A stretch of DNA of 48,702 bases from Candidatus Acidiferrum typicum (GTDB lineage: Bacteria > Acidobacteriota > Terriglobia > Acidiferrales > UBA7541): the NCBI GenBank assembly GCA_025463055.1, contig JAOAPV010000020.1, forward strand, positions 1 to 48,702. Reading direction: 5' to 3'. Below are positions 28,222 to 37,030 of this stretch, in pieces. A model generated the notes under the pieces. That model was not told where the DNA came from and searched no databases. It worked only from the letters and a program-made list of their open reading frames with translations. Numbering within the stretch: position 1 is the first letter of the stretch; each line of letters opens with the position of its first letter. The position numbers and the translations under genes are program-made.

Positions 28222-28296
28222 TGGTAGGGGCGGTGGGGATCGAACCCACGACCTTCGGCTTAAAAGGCCGCTGCTCTACCACTGAGCTACGCCCCT
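28222..28296 (-). tRNA. tRNA-Lys (anticodon TTT)
   Basis: A complete cloverleaf on the minus strand: acceptor AGGGGCG pairing with CGCCCCT, D-arm GCTC...GAGC, anticodon loop CTTTTAA with anticodon TTT, T-arm GTGGG-TTCGATC-CCCAC. The CCA end is encoded in the DNA (28222-28224). The first base pair of the anticodon stem (position 27-43) is a G-A mismatch; the other four pairs are good. Confidence 0.95.
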
Positions 28297-28701
28297 GGTG
28301 ACTACAACATCTTACATTGAAAGAGTTTAGTGCGCACATTGCGCCGCAGGTAAATCGAGGCAAAAGTATGGCTTCTTTCATCCCTGCTCCTCGGTAGGGC
28401 AAGCGCTACTTCCTAAGCAGTTAAAAACGACGACCTTTATTACTGACATGCGCCGGTAAAGCTGATGCGTCGGCCTCTGCTTTACGCCTGAATTCCAAGT
28501 AATCGACAGCGTGTCTGCGATTCGACGGATGGGCCTGCGATTTAATGGGCACGTCGACCAGTTCGCGCTTGTATGCTCTTCGTTACCAACAATTTGCCAT
28601 AAGTTAGTCCTTGTCGAAATAGGTCCAGCGCGTGCTTCTCCATCTACAGGTGCCATTTTGCAAGAAACGCCAATTCGGCATGAGCTTGGTGTGGAGCGGC
28701 A
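28297..28701. other. 405-base intergenic region
   Basis: This lies between the tRNA (minus) and the iorA-like gene (plus), so it should hold both promoters. A TAAGAT -10-like box for the tRNA is visible on the minus strand at 28309-28314, without a good -35. Short ORFs here show no family resemblance. Confidence 0.35.
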
Positions 28702-29157
28702 ATGATTCAACTGAAGGTGAACGGAGCCGGGCTGTCGTTTGACGGTGATCCCGAGATGCCGCTGCTCTGGTATCTGCGCGACGTTTTAGGACTGACGGGG
28801 TCGAAATTTGGGTGCGGGATTGGGCTTTGCGGCGCATGTACCGTTCATGTGAACGGACAAGCTACGCGATCCTGCGTCACAGTAATGCGCGATGCGGCCG
28901 ATAAGGAAGTTATAACGATCGAAGGACTGGAGAAGAATGGATTGCATCCAGTGCAAAAGGCGTGGATGCAAATCAACGTGCCGCAATGCGGCTATTGCCA
29001 GGTAGGCCAGATCATGCAGGCCGCGGCTCTGTTGAATAGCAAAACGAGGCCGACCGATGACGAAATCCATGAGGCGATGTCCGGGAACATCTGCCGTTGC
29101 GGAACGTATCAGCGGATTCGCGCGGCGATTAAAGCAGCGGCCGGAGAAATGGCATGA
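28702..29157 (+). CDS. molybdenum hydroxylase small subunit, two 2Fe-2S clusters (IorA-like)
   Basis: The 151-residue iron-sulfur subunit of a xanthine-oxidase-family enzyme. The plant-type ferredoxin cluster is bound by CGIGLCGAC and a later RSC; the second cluster by CGYCQVGQ and CRCGTYQR. It relays electrons from the molybdenum centre in the partner subunit. There is no FAD subunit gene nearby, which together with the small cytochrome gene downstream suggests that electrons pass to cytochrome c rather than NAD or oxygen. The stop overlaps the next start by four bases (ATGA). Confidence 0.93.
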   Translation: MIQLKVNGAGLSFDGDPEMPLLWYLRDVLGLTGSKFGCGIGLCGACTVHVNGQATRSCVTVMRDAADKEVITIEGLEKNGLHPVQKAWMQINVPQCGYCQVGQIMQAAALLNSKTRPTDDEIHEAMSGNICRCGTYQRIRAAIKAAAGEMA

Positions 29158-31415
29158 GCACGATTGAGAATGTCAGTCGGCGCCGATTCTTGACCGGAGG
29201 CATCATCGCGGCGGGAGCGCTTGTTTTGGGCGTGCATTACTACCCCAAGCTTTCGTCTGGCGACAAACTTCCGCACGATACAAACGCCGACCGCGCCAAA
29301 TTACATCCGAGCGTTTACCTCGGCATCGAACCAGACGGCACCGTGTGGATAGTTGCCTCTCGCTCTGAGATGGGCACGACCAGTCGAACTACGCTGCCGC
29401 TCGTTCTGGCGGATGAACTAGATGCAGATTGGAAGCGAGTGAAAATCGAGCAGGCGATTGGCGACAAGCGCTATGGCGACCAGAATACGGATGGATCGCA
29501 TTCGGTTCGGTCCTACTACGATGCGATGCGGGAAGCGGGGGCGACCGCACGATTCATGTTGATTCAAGCTGCTGCGAAGCAGTGGGGCGTTCCGGCGACC
29601 GAATGCGAAACCGAGTTGCACGCGGTTGTGCACCGCTCGTCAAATCGCAGAGCGGATTACGGTGAACTCGCGAGCGCTGCTGCGAAATTGCCTATCCCGA
29701 AGACGGAAGATCTTAAGTTCAAACCCAAAAGTGCTTGGCGGTATGTAGGTAAAGGGGAAGTGAGCTACGACCTCGAAGCACTCGTGACTGGGAAAGCCGT
29801 CTATGGCATGGATGCTCGCGTGGACGGCATGGTGTACGCGTCGGTCGAGCGCCCGCCCGTTCTCGGCGGCAAAGTGAAATCGTACGACGATAAGGAAGCG
29901 CTGAAAGTTGCAGGTGTGCGTCAGACTGTTCCGCTTGATCCTTTCCGGCCGCCGCCCGCGTTTCAACCCCTCGGCGGCGTCGCGGTGATTGCGGATAACA
30001 CATGGGCTGCGTTTCAAGGCCGCAAGAAACTGAACATCTCCTGGGACAACGGAGCGAACGAAGCGTACAACTCTGCTGACTACAAGAAGGAGCTGCAAGA
30101 GACCACTCACAAGTCATGCAAAGTGGCGCGCAGTGCCGGAGATGTGGACGCCGTGTTCACGAAGGGCGGTAAGACTCTCGAGGCTGACTACTACGTTCCG
30201 TTGCTTGCTCACGCGGCCATGGAACCGCTGGTCGCGCTGGCGGAATTCAAAGACGGCAAAGTGACAGTATGGGCTCCGACGCAGAACCCCCAAGCCGTGC
30301 AAGATATTGTCTCGAAAGAGCTTGGGATTTCACCCAACGATGTCATTTGTCACGTAACTCTGCTCGGAGGTGGATTTGGGCGCAAGTCGAAGCCAGATTA
30401 TGTAGCGGAGGCTGCGGTTCTCTCCAAGAAAGTAGGCCGGCCGGTGAAGGTAGTCTGGACGCGAGAGGACGATATCAAGTTTGATTACTACAACGCTGTG
30501 GCGGCCATGTATTTCAAAGCGTCGGTAGATGCGAAAGGGAAGCCGACTGCATGGCTTCAGAGGTCGGTCTTTCCTCCCATTACGTCAACCTTTGATGTGA
30601 ATGCGGTTTACGGCGATCCTCCCCATCTACAGCAAGGCTGGACCGACTTGCCGTACGATCTGCCCAACATCAGTATCGAGAACGGACCCGCCAAAGCTCA
30701 CGTTCGTATCGGTTGGCTGCGCTCCGTCGCGAATATTTATCATGGCTTTGGAATTCAGTGCTTCACGGACGAACTTGCAAACCGCGCTCATCGCGATCCG
30801 CTCGAGTATTTGCTCGATCTGATCGGCAAACCGCGCACGATCGATTTCAACGGTGTGAGTTATCCGAACTATGGTGCGTCCCTCGAAGCCTACCCGTGGG
30901 AGACCGGGCGTCTGCGTCGCGTCGCGGAGATGGTCGCGGAAAAATCCGGGTGGGGGAAGCGCAAGCATAGCAAGGGCTCTGGCGTCGGGATTGCGGCGCA
31001 CCGCAGTTTCTTGACGTATGTGGCCACCGTCGTTGAAGTCGAGGTCAATGACCAGGGCGAGGTCCGGATACCTCGCGTAGATACAGTTTTGGATGCGGGC
31101 TTAGTGGTCAATCCGGAAGCGACACGCGCGCAGTTCGAAGGTGCCGCGGTTTTTGGCACCAGCGTTGCGCGCAGCGGGCAGATTACGGCAACCAAGGGAG
31201 CGATCGACCAATCGAATTTTCAAGACTACACCGTAGCTCGAATCAACGAAGTTCCTTCTCAGACAAACGTGTACGTCGTTGATAGCGACGCTCCTCCAGC
31301 GGGAGTCGGTGAGCCAGGAGTGCCACCGTTTATTGCGGCGTTCTGCAACGCTATCTATGCCGCAACGGGCAAGAGAGTGCGGGATCTGCCGATCACCAAT
31401 TACGGTTTGAGCTGA
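29154..31415 (+). CDS. molybdenum hydroxylase large subunit (IorB-like aldehyde/N-heterocycle oxidoreductase)
   Basis: A 753-residue molybdopterin cytosine dinucleotide enzyme of the isoquinoline 1-oxidoreductase beta / membrane-bound aldehyde dehydrogenase group. The N-terminus has a Tat signal (SRRRFLTGG with a hydrophobic stretch), so the folded enzyme, probably with its small subunit, is exported. Cofactor contacts include [12 protein letters not shown] and the C-terminal [11 protein letters not shown], where the Glu is the expected catalytic base. The substrate could be an aldehyde or an N-heterocycle; sequence alone does not decide. Confidence 0.92.
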   Translation: MSTIENVSRRRFLTGGIIAAGALVLGVHYYPKLSSGDKLPHDTNADRAKLHPSVYLGIEPDGTVWIVASRSEMGTTSRTTLPLVLADELDADWKRVKIEQAIGDKRYGDQNTDGSHSVRSYYDAMREAGATARFMLIQAAAKQWGVPATECETELHAVVHRSSNRRADYGELASAAAKLPIPKTEDLKFKPKSAWRYVGKGEVSYDLEALVTGKAVYGMDARVDGMVYASVERPPVLGGKVKSYDDKEALKVAGVRQTVPLDPFRPPPAFQPLGGVAVIADNTWAAFQGRKKLNISWDNGANEAYNSADYKKELQETTHKSCKVARSAGDVDAVFTKGGKTLEADYYVPLLAHAAMEPLVALAEFKDGKVTVWAPTQNPQAVQDIVSKELGISPNDVICHVTLLGGGFGRKSKPDYVAEAAVLSKKVGRPVKVVWTREDDIKFDYYNAVAAMYFKASVDAKGKPTAWLQRSVFPPITSTFDVNAVYGDPPHLQQGWTDLPYDLPNISIENGPAKAHVRIGWLRSVANIYHGFGIQCFTDELANRAHRDPLEYLLDLIGKPRTIDFNGVSYPNYGASLEAYPWETGRLRRVAEMVAEKSGWGKRKHSKGSGVGIAAHRSFLTYVATVVEVEVNDQGEVRIPRVDTVLDAGLVVNPEATRAQFEGAAVFGTSVARSGQITATKGAIDQSNFQDYTVARINEVPSQTNVYVVDSDAPPAGVGEPGVPPFIAAFCNAIYAATGKRVRDLPITNYGLS

Positions 31416-31477
31416 GCTTTGACACGAAGGCGCAGAGCCGGTTGAACCGAAAATTGTGTTGAAACGAGGATGAAGTC

Positions 31478-31846
31478 ATGTCTGTAAGGGAAAAGCGAGA
31501 TTCGATAGTCTGCACGTCGGCAATTGTGATCGTGATTGTCGCCGAACTAATATTGTTTTCGGCATCGACTGTGCGAGCGGGCGGTCAAGACGGTGCGTCC
31601 GCCAAGGCGACTTTCCAAGCGAAATGCGCCATGTGCCATGGTCCAGATGGGGCCGGCTCTGAAGTCGGAAAAAGCATGAAAGTTCCCGATCTTCGATCAG
31701 AAGCAATTCAGAAGATGCCCGATGCAGAACTCGCGAAGACAATTTCCGAAGGCAAGGGCGGAATGCCTCCGTTCAAGAGTTCGCTGAGTGAAGCGCAGAT
31801 TCATGCCTTGGTGAGGTACGTTCGCTCGCTGCGTCAGAAAAAGTAG
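31478..31846 (+). CDS. small exported cytochrome c (class I)
   Basis: A 122-residue periplasmic cytochrome with a signal peptide (about residues 1-37), one heme site C50-A-M-C53-H54 and a probable methionine ligand in GGMPPF. It lies 62 bases after the molybdenum hydroxylase large subunit in the same direction. The likely role is to carry electrons from that enzyme to the respiratory chain, for example to the caa3 oxidase encoded elsewhere in this window. Confidence 0.92.
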   Translation: MSVREKRDSIVCTSAIVIVIVAELILFSASTVRAGGQDGASAKATFQAKCAMCHGPDGAGSEVGKSMKVPDLRSEAIQKMPDAELAKTISEGKGGMPPFKSSLSEAQIHALVRYVRSLRQKK

Positions 31847-31928
31847 CTCGGACTTCGACGCTGCGTATCGTGAAAGCTTTTCAAAGGGAACGCGGGATAA
31901 CGTTAAGGAAGGATATTGGAGGTCCATC

Positions 31929-32807
31929 GTGAACAAGAAGAATCTTTCAGCAAGTGCGGCGGGAGACGTTTCGCTTGGGGGTGAAGTCTCGGTGCATCGT
32001 CTTGGTTACGGAGCGATGCGCCTCACAGGTGAAGGCATTTGGGGGCCGCCGAAGGATCGCAAAGGGGCAATAGCGGTGCTTCGTCGGGCTGTAGAGCTAG
32101 ATATCAATTTCATCGACACTGCAGATTCCTACGGCCCACACGTAAACGAGGAACTGATTGCCGAAGCATTGTTCCCCTACCCGGCTGACCTGGTGATCGC
32201 TACGAAGGGAGGCTGGAACCGACCCGGACCGAATCAGTGGACGCACGATTCATCTCCCTCGCATCTACGTGAGGCAGTCGAGGGGAGCCTCAAGCGACTG
32301 CGCGTCGACCGCATCGAACTTTATCAACTGCATACACCGGACCCTGTCGTTTCGTTTGAGGCATCTATGGAAACGCTGGCGCAACTGCGAAATGAGGGCA
32401 AAATACGCCTGATCGGATTGTCCAACGTCACGCGAGAGCACATCGAGCGGGCGCGCAGGATTGTGCCTATGGTTTCTGTACAGAACCGCTATAGCTTCGC
32501 CGACCGTGAGTGGGACTACGTGGTGGATTATTGCGAGCGCAACAGAATTGCCTTTATTCCGTGGTTCCCGCTGGGCGCCGGCAAAGTTGCCGGTGACGTC
32601 CTTGAGCGAATCGCACGGGCGCACCAAGCCACACCTATGCAGATAGCAATAGCGTGGTTGTTACGGCGATCTCCCCTAATGCTGCCGATCCCGGGAACTT
32701 CGTCGGTCGAACATCTGGAGGAGAATGTTGCGGCGGCTTCCCTGCGTTTAACTGAGGAGGAATACCAAAAGCTTTTTGCCGTTCCCGCGCTGGTGGCAAC
32801 GCGCTGA
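31929..32807 (+). CDS. aldo/keto reductase
   Basis: A 292-residue NADPH-dependent oxidoreductase with the TIM-barrel catalytic tetrad: Asp and Tyr in FIDTADSYG, Lys in VIATKGG and His in YQLHTPDP. The cofactor-binding end (PIPGTSSVEHLEENVAA) is also clear. GTG start behind GGAGG (about 31917). It may act on the same class of aldehydes as the neighbouring molybdenum enzyme, but the 82-base gap leaves the operon link open. Confidence 0.92.
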   Translation: MNKKNLSASAAGDVSLGGEVSVHRLGYGAMRLTGEGIWGPPKDRKGAIAVLRRAVELDINFIDTADSYGPHVNEELIAEALFPYPADLVIATKGGWNRPGPNQWTHDSSPSHLREAVEGSLKRLRVDRIELYQLHTPDPVVSFEASMETLAQLRNEGKIRLIGLSNVTREHIERARRIVPMVSVQNRYSFADREWDYVVDYCERNRIAFIPWFPLGAGKVAGDVLERIARAHQATPMQIAIAWLLRRSPLMLPIPGTSSVEHLEENVAAASLRLTEEEYQKLFAVPALVATR

Positions 32808-32816
32808 ACGGGCGTG

Positions 32817-33011
32817 CTAGGCGGCTCCGTCTTGCGGATCGTCAGGATCGGGTTGAGGACCTAATTGAATGTGTTCAATGCCGCTGTTCCCAGTCGGGTT
32901 CTCTTTTTCGGATTGCTTGTCGAGCTTTCTTTGGGCCCGGCGCGCGGCTTTTTCGCGCTGCTTATCGAGTCTTTTCATTTCCTTCTGCCGTTTTTGAAAT
33001 GTCGTGGTCAT
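32817..33011 (-). CDS. small highly basic protein, unknown function
   Basis: A 64-residue protein. The first half is lysine/arginine-rich and helical (QKRQKEMKRLDKQREKAARR), the second half acidic and proline-rich (PQPDPDDPQDG). An AAAAGGAGATTAGG ribosome-binding site before the ATG at 33011 supports it as a real gene. The basic half could bind RNA, in keeping with the RRM protein gene upstream in the same direction; this is inference. I think similar small proteins are common in Acidobacteria. Confidence 0.7.
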   Translation of the reverse strand: MTTTFQKRQKEMKRLDKQREKAARRAQRKLDKQSEKENPTGNSGIEHIQLGPQPDPDDPQDGAA

Positions 33012-33083
33012 CCTAATCTCCTTTTAACTGCGAGGCTGACTGCCCATTTCGGCGGGCTCACCGTGGCGAGGCTGCGCTTTCAA

Positions 33084-33452
33084 CTACCAGCGGGGCTCGC
33101 GGGGCTGGCGCGCGGATTCGCGATAATCTTCATTGGAGAATCGTTCGCGGCCGCCGCGGCCTCCACCTCCGCCGCCACCGGAACGAGGACCGCCGCCGCC
33201 CCCAGCTACTTTAGGACGCGCCTCGTTGATCTTAAGGTTGCGTCCTCCAAGTTCTTTTCCATCGAGGGCCGCGATAGCCTTGGCGGCTTCGTCGTCGTTG
33301 GGCATTTCGACGAAAGCAAAACCGCGGGCCCGGCCAGTCTCTCTGTCCATCACCAGGTGAACGCGGGTCACCTGCCCGTACGGCTTAAACAGTGCGCTCA
33401 ATTCTGCTTCCGTCGTCTGAAAGCTCATGTTGCCGACAAAAAGATTCTTCAT
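33084..33452 (-). CDS. RRM-type RNA-binding protein
   Basis: A 122-residue protein with one RNA-recognition motif (residues 2-80): RNP2 is LFVGNM and RNP1 is RGFAFVEM. The C-terminal tail is glycine-rich with arginines (GGGGGGGRGGRE), like the glycine-rich RNA-binding proteins of plants and cyanobacteria that accumulate in the cold. Probable role: RNA chaperone. The ATG follows a TTAAGGAGAAGG ribosome-binding site. A second RRM gene lies at 37031-37360. Confidence 0.92.
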   Translation of the reverse strand: MKNLFVGNMSFQTTEAELSALFKPYGQVTRVHLVMDRETGRARGFAFVEMPNDDEAAKAIAALDGKELGGRNLKINEARPKVAGGGGGPRSGGGGGGGRGGRERFSNEDYRESARQPREPRW

Positions 33453-33640
33453 TACCTTCTCCTTAATTCTACGCAGCCTTCCCGCAGGCTATCACGAGCG
33501 AATACCTGAACGTCATTTCTTGGGAAGGAAAAGACGATGCGGATTGCAGGCGTGACACCCGAATTCCACGGTGCCTGTACTTTAAATTCAGTTACCCCGA
33601 TCCCCTTGACCGCTAGGGTGCGGCTTGTCTCGGACGCAAC

Positions 33641-33680
33641 GGTATTGTAACAGCTTCGGGCCGAAGCTGTTACAAATACC
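33641..33680 (-). terminator. long near-perfect hairpin after the helicase gene
   Basis: Arms 33641-33658 and 33662-33680 pair over 18 base pairs with a single bulged base (33676) and a three-base tip. It begins six bases beyond the helicase stop codon. There is no T-run on either strand, so it is not a standard intrinsic terminator. It may protect the 3' end of the helicase message, mark an RNase III site or act before the RRM gene. Confidence 0.55.
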
Positions 33681-33686
33681 CAGCGG

Positions 33687-34913
33687 TTAGCCCTCCATTT
33701 GCGCTTGCAGGACTTCTCCCGGAAGAGTAACCATTTTTACTCTGTCCGCCGATGGCAGCGCCGAAATTCGCTCTCGAGGCTGCTCTTTGCGTTCAATCCT
33801 ATCGCCGCCCAGAGATAGCCGCTCTATTTTAGTTCCGAGCGTCCGCTCTAACTGGAACATGTCCGAGCGCTGCTCTCGCGTGAATAGAGTAGAAGCCACA
33901 CCGTGTTCGCCTGCGCGCCCGGTGCGACCAACCCGATGGATAAAATTTTCAGCCACTTCAGGCAAATCGTAGTTGATGACGTGTGCGATGTCCTGGACAT
34001 GAATGCCGCGCGAGGCAAGATCGGTCGCAACCAAAACGCGATAACGCCCTTGCTGAAATCCAGCCAAGGCTGTGGTGCGTTGGGATTGAGAGCGGTCACC
34101 ATGGATCATCGCGGCATGAATGCCCTCGCGATTGAGATTCTTGGTGATTCGCTCGGTGCCTCGCTTGGTGCGAGAGAATACGAGGCATCGGCCGCGCTCT
34201 TTGGTAAGAAGATGATGGAGCGCATCCTGCTTGCCGTCGGCGGTGACTTCAAAAGCCTGAAGCCGCACATTCTCCGAGGGCTTTAGCGTGGAACCGAACG
34301 CGAGGCGGACTGGGTTGCGCGTGTAATCCTTTACGAGGTTAGTCATGGCCCCTTCCATGGTCGCGGAAAAGCACATGGTCTGGCGTTCCTTGGGCAGAAT
34401 CGCCGCAATCCTGCGAATGGCGGGAAGGAATCCCATGTCCAGCATGCGATCGGCTTCATCGAGCACAAGAATTTGCAGCTCGCGGAAATGAATCAGCCTG
34501 CGATCAAGGAAATCCTCGAGGCGTCCAGGAGTGGCAACGACAAGCCCCGGCCCTTTGCGGATGACGTGTAACTGTTGCGCTTCGGATAAGCCGCCCACGA
34601 CCAGAGCCGCGGGGGAGAGTTGTTTGCCGCGCAGGGCGTTGTATTGATCCACGACTTGCATGGCAAGTTCGCGGGTAGGGACAAGGACTAGCGCGGCGAT
34701 TCCCGGTGAATTACGCCGGAGGAGTTTTTCCAGCACGGGAATCAGGAACGCGAGGGTCTTACCCGTGCCGGTTTGCGCGGTCGCGAGCACATCCTTGCCT
34801 TCCAGCGCGTGCGGGATCGCCGCGGCCTGGACCGGCGTCGGTATCGAGAAACGAGCACCCGATAGACGCTCCTTTATATAAGTAGAAATCGGAAGTTCTG
34901 AAAAACTTTGCAT
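33687..34913 (-). CDS. DEAD-box RNA helicase
   Basis: A 408-residue ATP-dependent RNA unwinding enzyme. Motifs run in order: Q motif region (FSELPISTYIKERL), I AQTGTGKT, Ia PTRELA, II DEAD, III SAT, then IV-VI with ATDLASRGIH and HRVGRTGRAG. It belongs to the RhlE/CsdA-like group that helps in ribosome assembly and in melting RNA in the cold. The first ATG of the frame lies at 34946, but the protein alignment starts naturally at 34913 (MQSFSEL), which I prefer; neither has a strong ribosome-binding site. The C-terminal tail beyond the core is short. Confidence 0.94.
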   Translation of the reverse strand: MQSFSELPISTYIKERLSGARFSIPTPVQAAAIPHALEGKDVLATAQTGTGKTLAFLIPVLEKLLRRNSPGIAALVLVPTRELAMQVVDQYNALRGKQLSPAALVVGGLSEAQQLHVIRKGPGLVVATPGRLEDFLDRRLIHFRELQILVLDEADRMLDMGFLPAIRRIAAILPKERQTMCFSATMEGAMTNLVKDYTRNPVRLAFGSTLKPSENVRLQAFEVTADGKQDALHHLLTKERGRCLVFSRTKRGTERITKNLNREGIHAAMIHGDRSQSQRTTALAGFQQGRYRVLVATDLASRGIHVQDIAHVINYDLPEVAENFIHRVGRTGRAGEHGVASTLFTREQRSDMFQLERTLGTKIERLSLGGDRIERKEQPRERISALPSADRVKMVTLPGEVLQAQMEG

Positions 34914-35189
34914 TTTGCTTTCTTGCTGGGGTAATCGCGCGCGCACACGGAATTCGGGCGAGCTGGGCGACTAAATAGCCAGTCTTATTTAAATTACGCT
35001 GAAAACGAACGGAGAAGACTGAGGGCGGGTTTCTCAGATCAGATAACGAACCAGAGGGGCCGCACAACACAACCGAGGTATTAAGCGCAAGAGAAGTATA
35101 TCACAGACTGAAGGAATCTGCTCCTCAAAAGGTTCAATACATTATGTTCAATAGGCCACGGGCCAGAACAACGAAAGCAGTTTCGCGGC

Positions 35190-36164
35190 TTACTTTTTCT
35201 TCTGTGCCGCCGTTTTGTTTTTTGCCCAGCGCTGGATCGCGATTTTTCTTGAATCAAGCTGCATCTCTTTTTGGACCTTGTCCGAGAGGCGGCGTTTGCG
35301 CGGCGAGCTGTCGGTACGCTCATGGAAATGGACCGGATCTCTCAGGTTCTGCAATTCTCGATAGTAGTAGAGCGGCGTGGGATGCTTTCCTTTAAAACGG
35401 AGCCTCCTAAGAAATTGTATTTCCTCTTCCGTTGCACCGCCGTTGACGGACTGCCTCAGGAAATCCGTTAGGCCAGGCTCTTCCTCAACTCCGGCAGGTT
35501 CTCTTTCGACAAATTCGAATGTCTTTGCATATCCAGGAATAAGCCTCCGATTCAAGGCAATTTCCATACTAAATGTCGCGAGATCGATGTCCCATGATTC
35601 GACCAATGGATCGATGAAGGAAACGCAGTTCTCAGTCGACACGCTGAAAATCTCCGTGTCCAGGAAATCAAGAATGCTGACGCGCATTGATTCGTAGCTG
35701 CGGCCGCTAAGCCGGGCTACGGAACGAAGCCAAGTTTCGCTTTCCAATTCGCCCTTAGCAACGGTTTTGACAACGTCCAACAGCTTTTGTGTGACGAGAC
35801 GCTCAAGTTCGCCAAAGGGCTGCTTCTCAAAGATGGCGCGTATCTGGTTTTCTTTGGCCGGTACGCATTTTCGAAGGACCAGCTCGCGAAGTTCCTTGAG
35901 CAAGGGCTTCGGCGGCTCGTCAAGGGTCCGCTTCAGGACGTCCCGTCGCTGCTGGTCAGCCAGTTTGGAGAGCTTGCCGCTGGGAAGCTTCAAGAACTTG
36001 CCAATTTTCTCGTAGATGTCAGTGCGGCCAGGCTCCGGAGGCAACTTCTTACCTGTCAATAGTTGAGAGATATAGGATTCGGTAACCTTGGCTGCCGCCG
36101 CCAAATCTCGCTGCTCCAATCCCAATTCTTCCAGCCGTTGCTTGATGACGAGACAGACGTCCAC
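35190..36164 (-). CDS. XRE-type helix-turn-helix regulator with long C-terminal domain
   Basis: A 324-residue protein with an N-terminal Cro/C1-type helix-turn-helix (residues about 5-63; LEQRDLAAAAKVTESYISQL is the core). The remaining 260 residues are helical and charged, ending in a lysine-rich tail; I do not recognise them. The GTG start has a GGAGAA ribosome-binding site eight bases upstream. It is divergent from an exported protein gene across a promoter region full of palindromes (separate entries), so autoregulation and control of that gene are likely. Confidence 0.82.
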   Translation of the reverse strand: MDVCLVIKQRLEELGLEQRDLAAAAKVTESYISQLLTGKKLPPEPGRTDIYEKIGKFLKLPSGKLSKLADQQRRDVLKRTLDEPPKPLLKELRELVLRKCVPAKENQIRAIFEKQPFGELERLVTQKLLDVVKTVAKGELESETWLRSVARLSGRSYESMRVSILDFLDTEIFSVSTENCVSFIDPLVESWDIDLATFSMEIALNRRLIPGYAKTFEFVEREPAGVEEEPGLTDFLRQSVNGGATEEEIQFLRRLRFKGKHPTPLYYYRELQNLRDPVHFHERTDSSPRKRRLSDKVQKEMQLDSRKIAIQRWAKNKTAAQKKK

Positions 36165-36181
36165 AGGCGTTCTCCGCGTAC

Positions 36182-36208
36182 TTAACTAGGGTCGTTAACT
36201 CTAGCTAA
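36182..36208. promoter_or_regulatory. candidate operator near the XRE regulator start
   Basis: TTAACTAG (36182-36189) and CTAGCTAA (36201-36208) form an inverted repeat with one mismatch around 11 bases; a GTTAAC palindrome (36194-36199) lies inside it. It starts 18 bases upstream of the regulator start codon. The TTAAC core recurs in the operator at 36242-36259. Confidence 0.45.
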
Positions 36209-36224
36209 TGCTCTCAGTTTGAGC

Positions 36225-36253
36225 TTGACAGGTCAAGGAAATTAACCTATTCT
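36225..36253 (+). promoter_or_regulatory. sigma-70 type promoter of the 36336-37010 gene
   Basis: TTGACA (36225-36230, perfect -35) and TATTCT (36248-36253, -10) are exactly 17 bases apart. The -35 is part of a TTGAC-AG-GTCAA palindrome (36225-36236). The start codon lies 83 bases downstream of the -10. Confidence 0.65.
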
Positions 36254-36259
36254 GGTTAA
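36242..36259. promoter_or_regulatory. operator-like inverted repeat enclosing the -10 box
   Basis: TTAACC (36242-36247) and GGTTAA (36254-36259) are perfect inverted arms whose six-base spacer is precisely the -10 hexamer TATTCT. A dimeric repressor bound here would exclude RNA polymerase. The divergent XRE regulator is the obvious candidate. Confidence 0.6.
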
Positions 36260-36335
36260 GTAGTTCCGCCGTACTTAGGGCGCGCGAGCACTGCGATACG
36301 GTCTGACCTCACGCTCTCGGGCTGGGAGATACAAA

Positions 36336-37010
36336 ATGAAAGCGACACGAAATCTGCTTTTCTGCCTAGTGGCGCTGTTCTTTACGGTGCCTACGCTTGG
36401 TGGTCAGGATTTGTCCCGGTATCGCACCCTGTCACTCGGAACCACTTTACCCGCCATCCTGAAATACACGGGGCAGAAAACGGTCGACGTAAAGGTGATC
36501 CATTCGCGACCGGCATTGATTCAGGAAGTAACTTGGTGGCCATCGAACACGTCCGGAACAACCGCTCAACCCGACGATGTGCGAGAGATCGTTTTCTCGC
36601 TGTACAACGGCGAGTTATACAAAATGTCTGTGACCTATGATCGGACCTCCACGCAGGGGCTGACGACGCCAGACATGATGAAGGCTGTTACGGCAAAATA
36701 CGGACCGGTTACAAATTTTGTTCTCGCGATCGACTCTCCGGCGAATGACCAATACGATTTGAAGGCGAAGACAATTGCCTCCTGGGGAGACGCGCAGTAT
36801 GCCGTTGATCTTGTGCGCTCACCTTTCACGGATGACTTCGGGTTGGTCATCTATTCGAAGCGTATGAATGCGGATGTCGAGTCGGCGATTGCGGAGAGTG
36901 TAAGACTGGAAGAGCAAGAGCGTCCGACGCGAGAAGCCCTGCGTCAGCAAAAGGCAACAGATGACCTCGAAGCCACACGCCAGAAAAACCGAAAAGTCTT
37001 CCAACCCTAA
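36336..37010 (+). CDS. exported protein of unknown function (224 aa)
   Basis: A signal peptide (residues 1-23, ending near TLGG) precedes a soluble domain of about 155 residues with alternating beta-strand-like stretches (VREIVFSLYNGELYKMSVTY is one). A long charged helix forms the C-terminus (residues about 180-224, rich in E, R, Q and K). No catalytic motif is visible. Start supported by GGGAGA. It is transcribed from the palindrome-covered promoter at 36225-36253; the RRM gene follows 20 bases later and may share the transcript. Confidence 0.75.
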   Translation: MKATRNLLFCLVALFFTVPTLGGQDLSRYRTLSLGTTLPAILKYTGQKTVDVKVIHSRPALIQEVTWWPSNTSGTTAQPDDVREIVFSLYNGELYKMSVTYDRTSTQGLTTPDMMKAVTAKYGPVTNFVLAIDSPANDQYDLKAKTIASWGDAQYAVDLVRSPFTDDFGLVIYSKRMNADVESAIAESVRLEEQERPTREALRQQKATDDLEATRQKNRKVFQP

Positions 37011-37030
37011 TGGAAGCAAAGGATTAGCGG

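Noticed and set aside
32865-33509. 214-residue plus-strand frame over the small basic and RRM genes
   Set aside because: Antisense to the RRM gene with clear RNP motifs; the alanine/serine/threonine tract is the complement of the glycine-rich tail.
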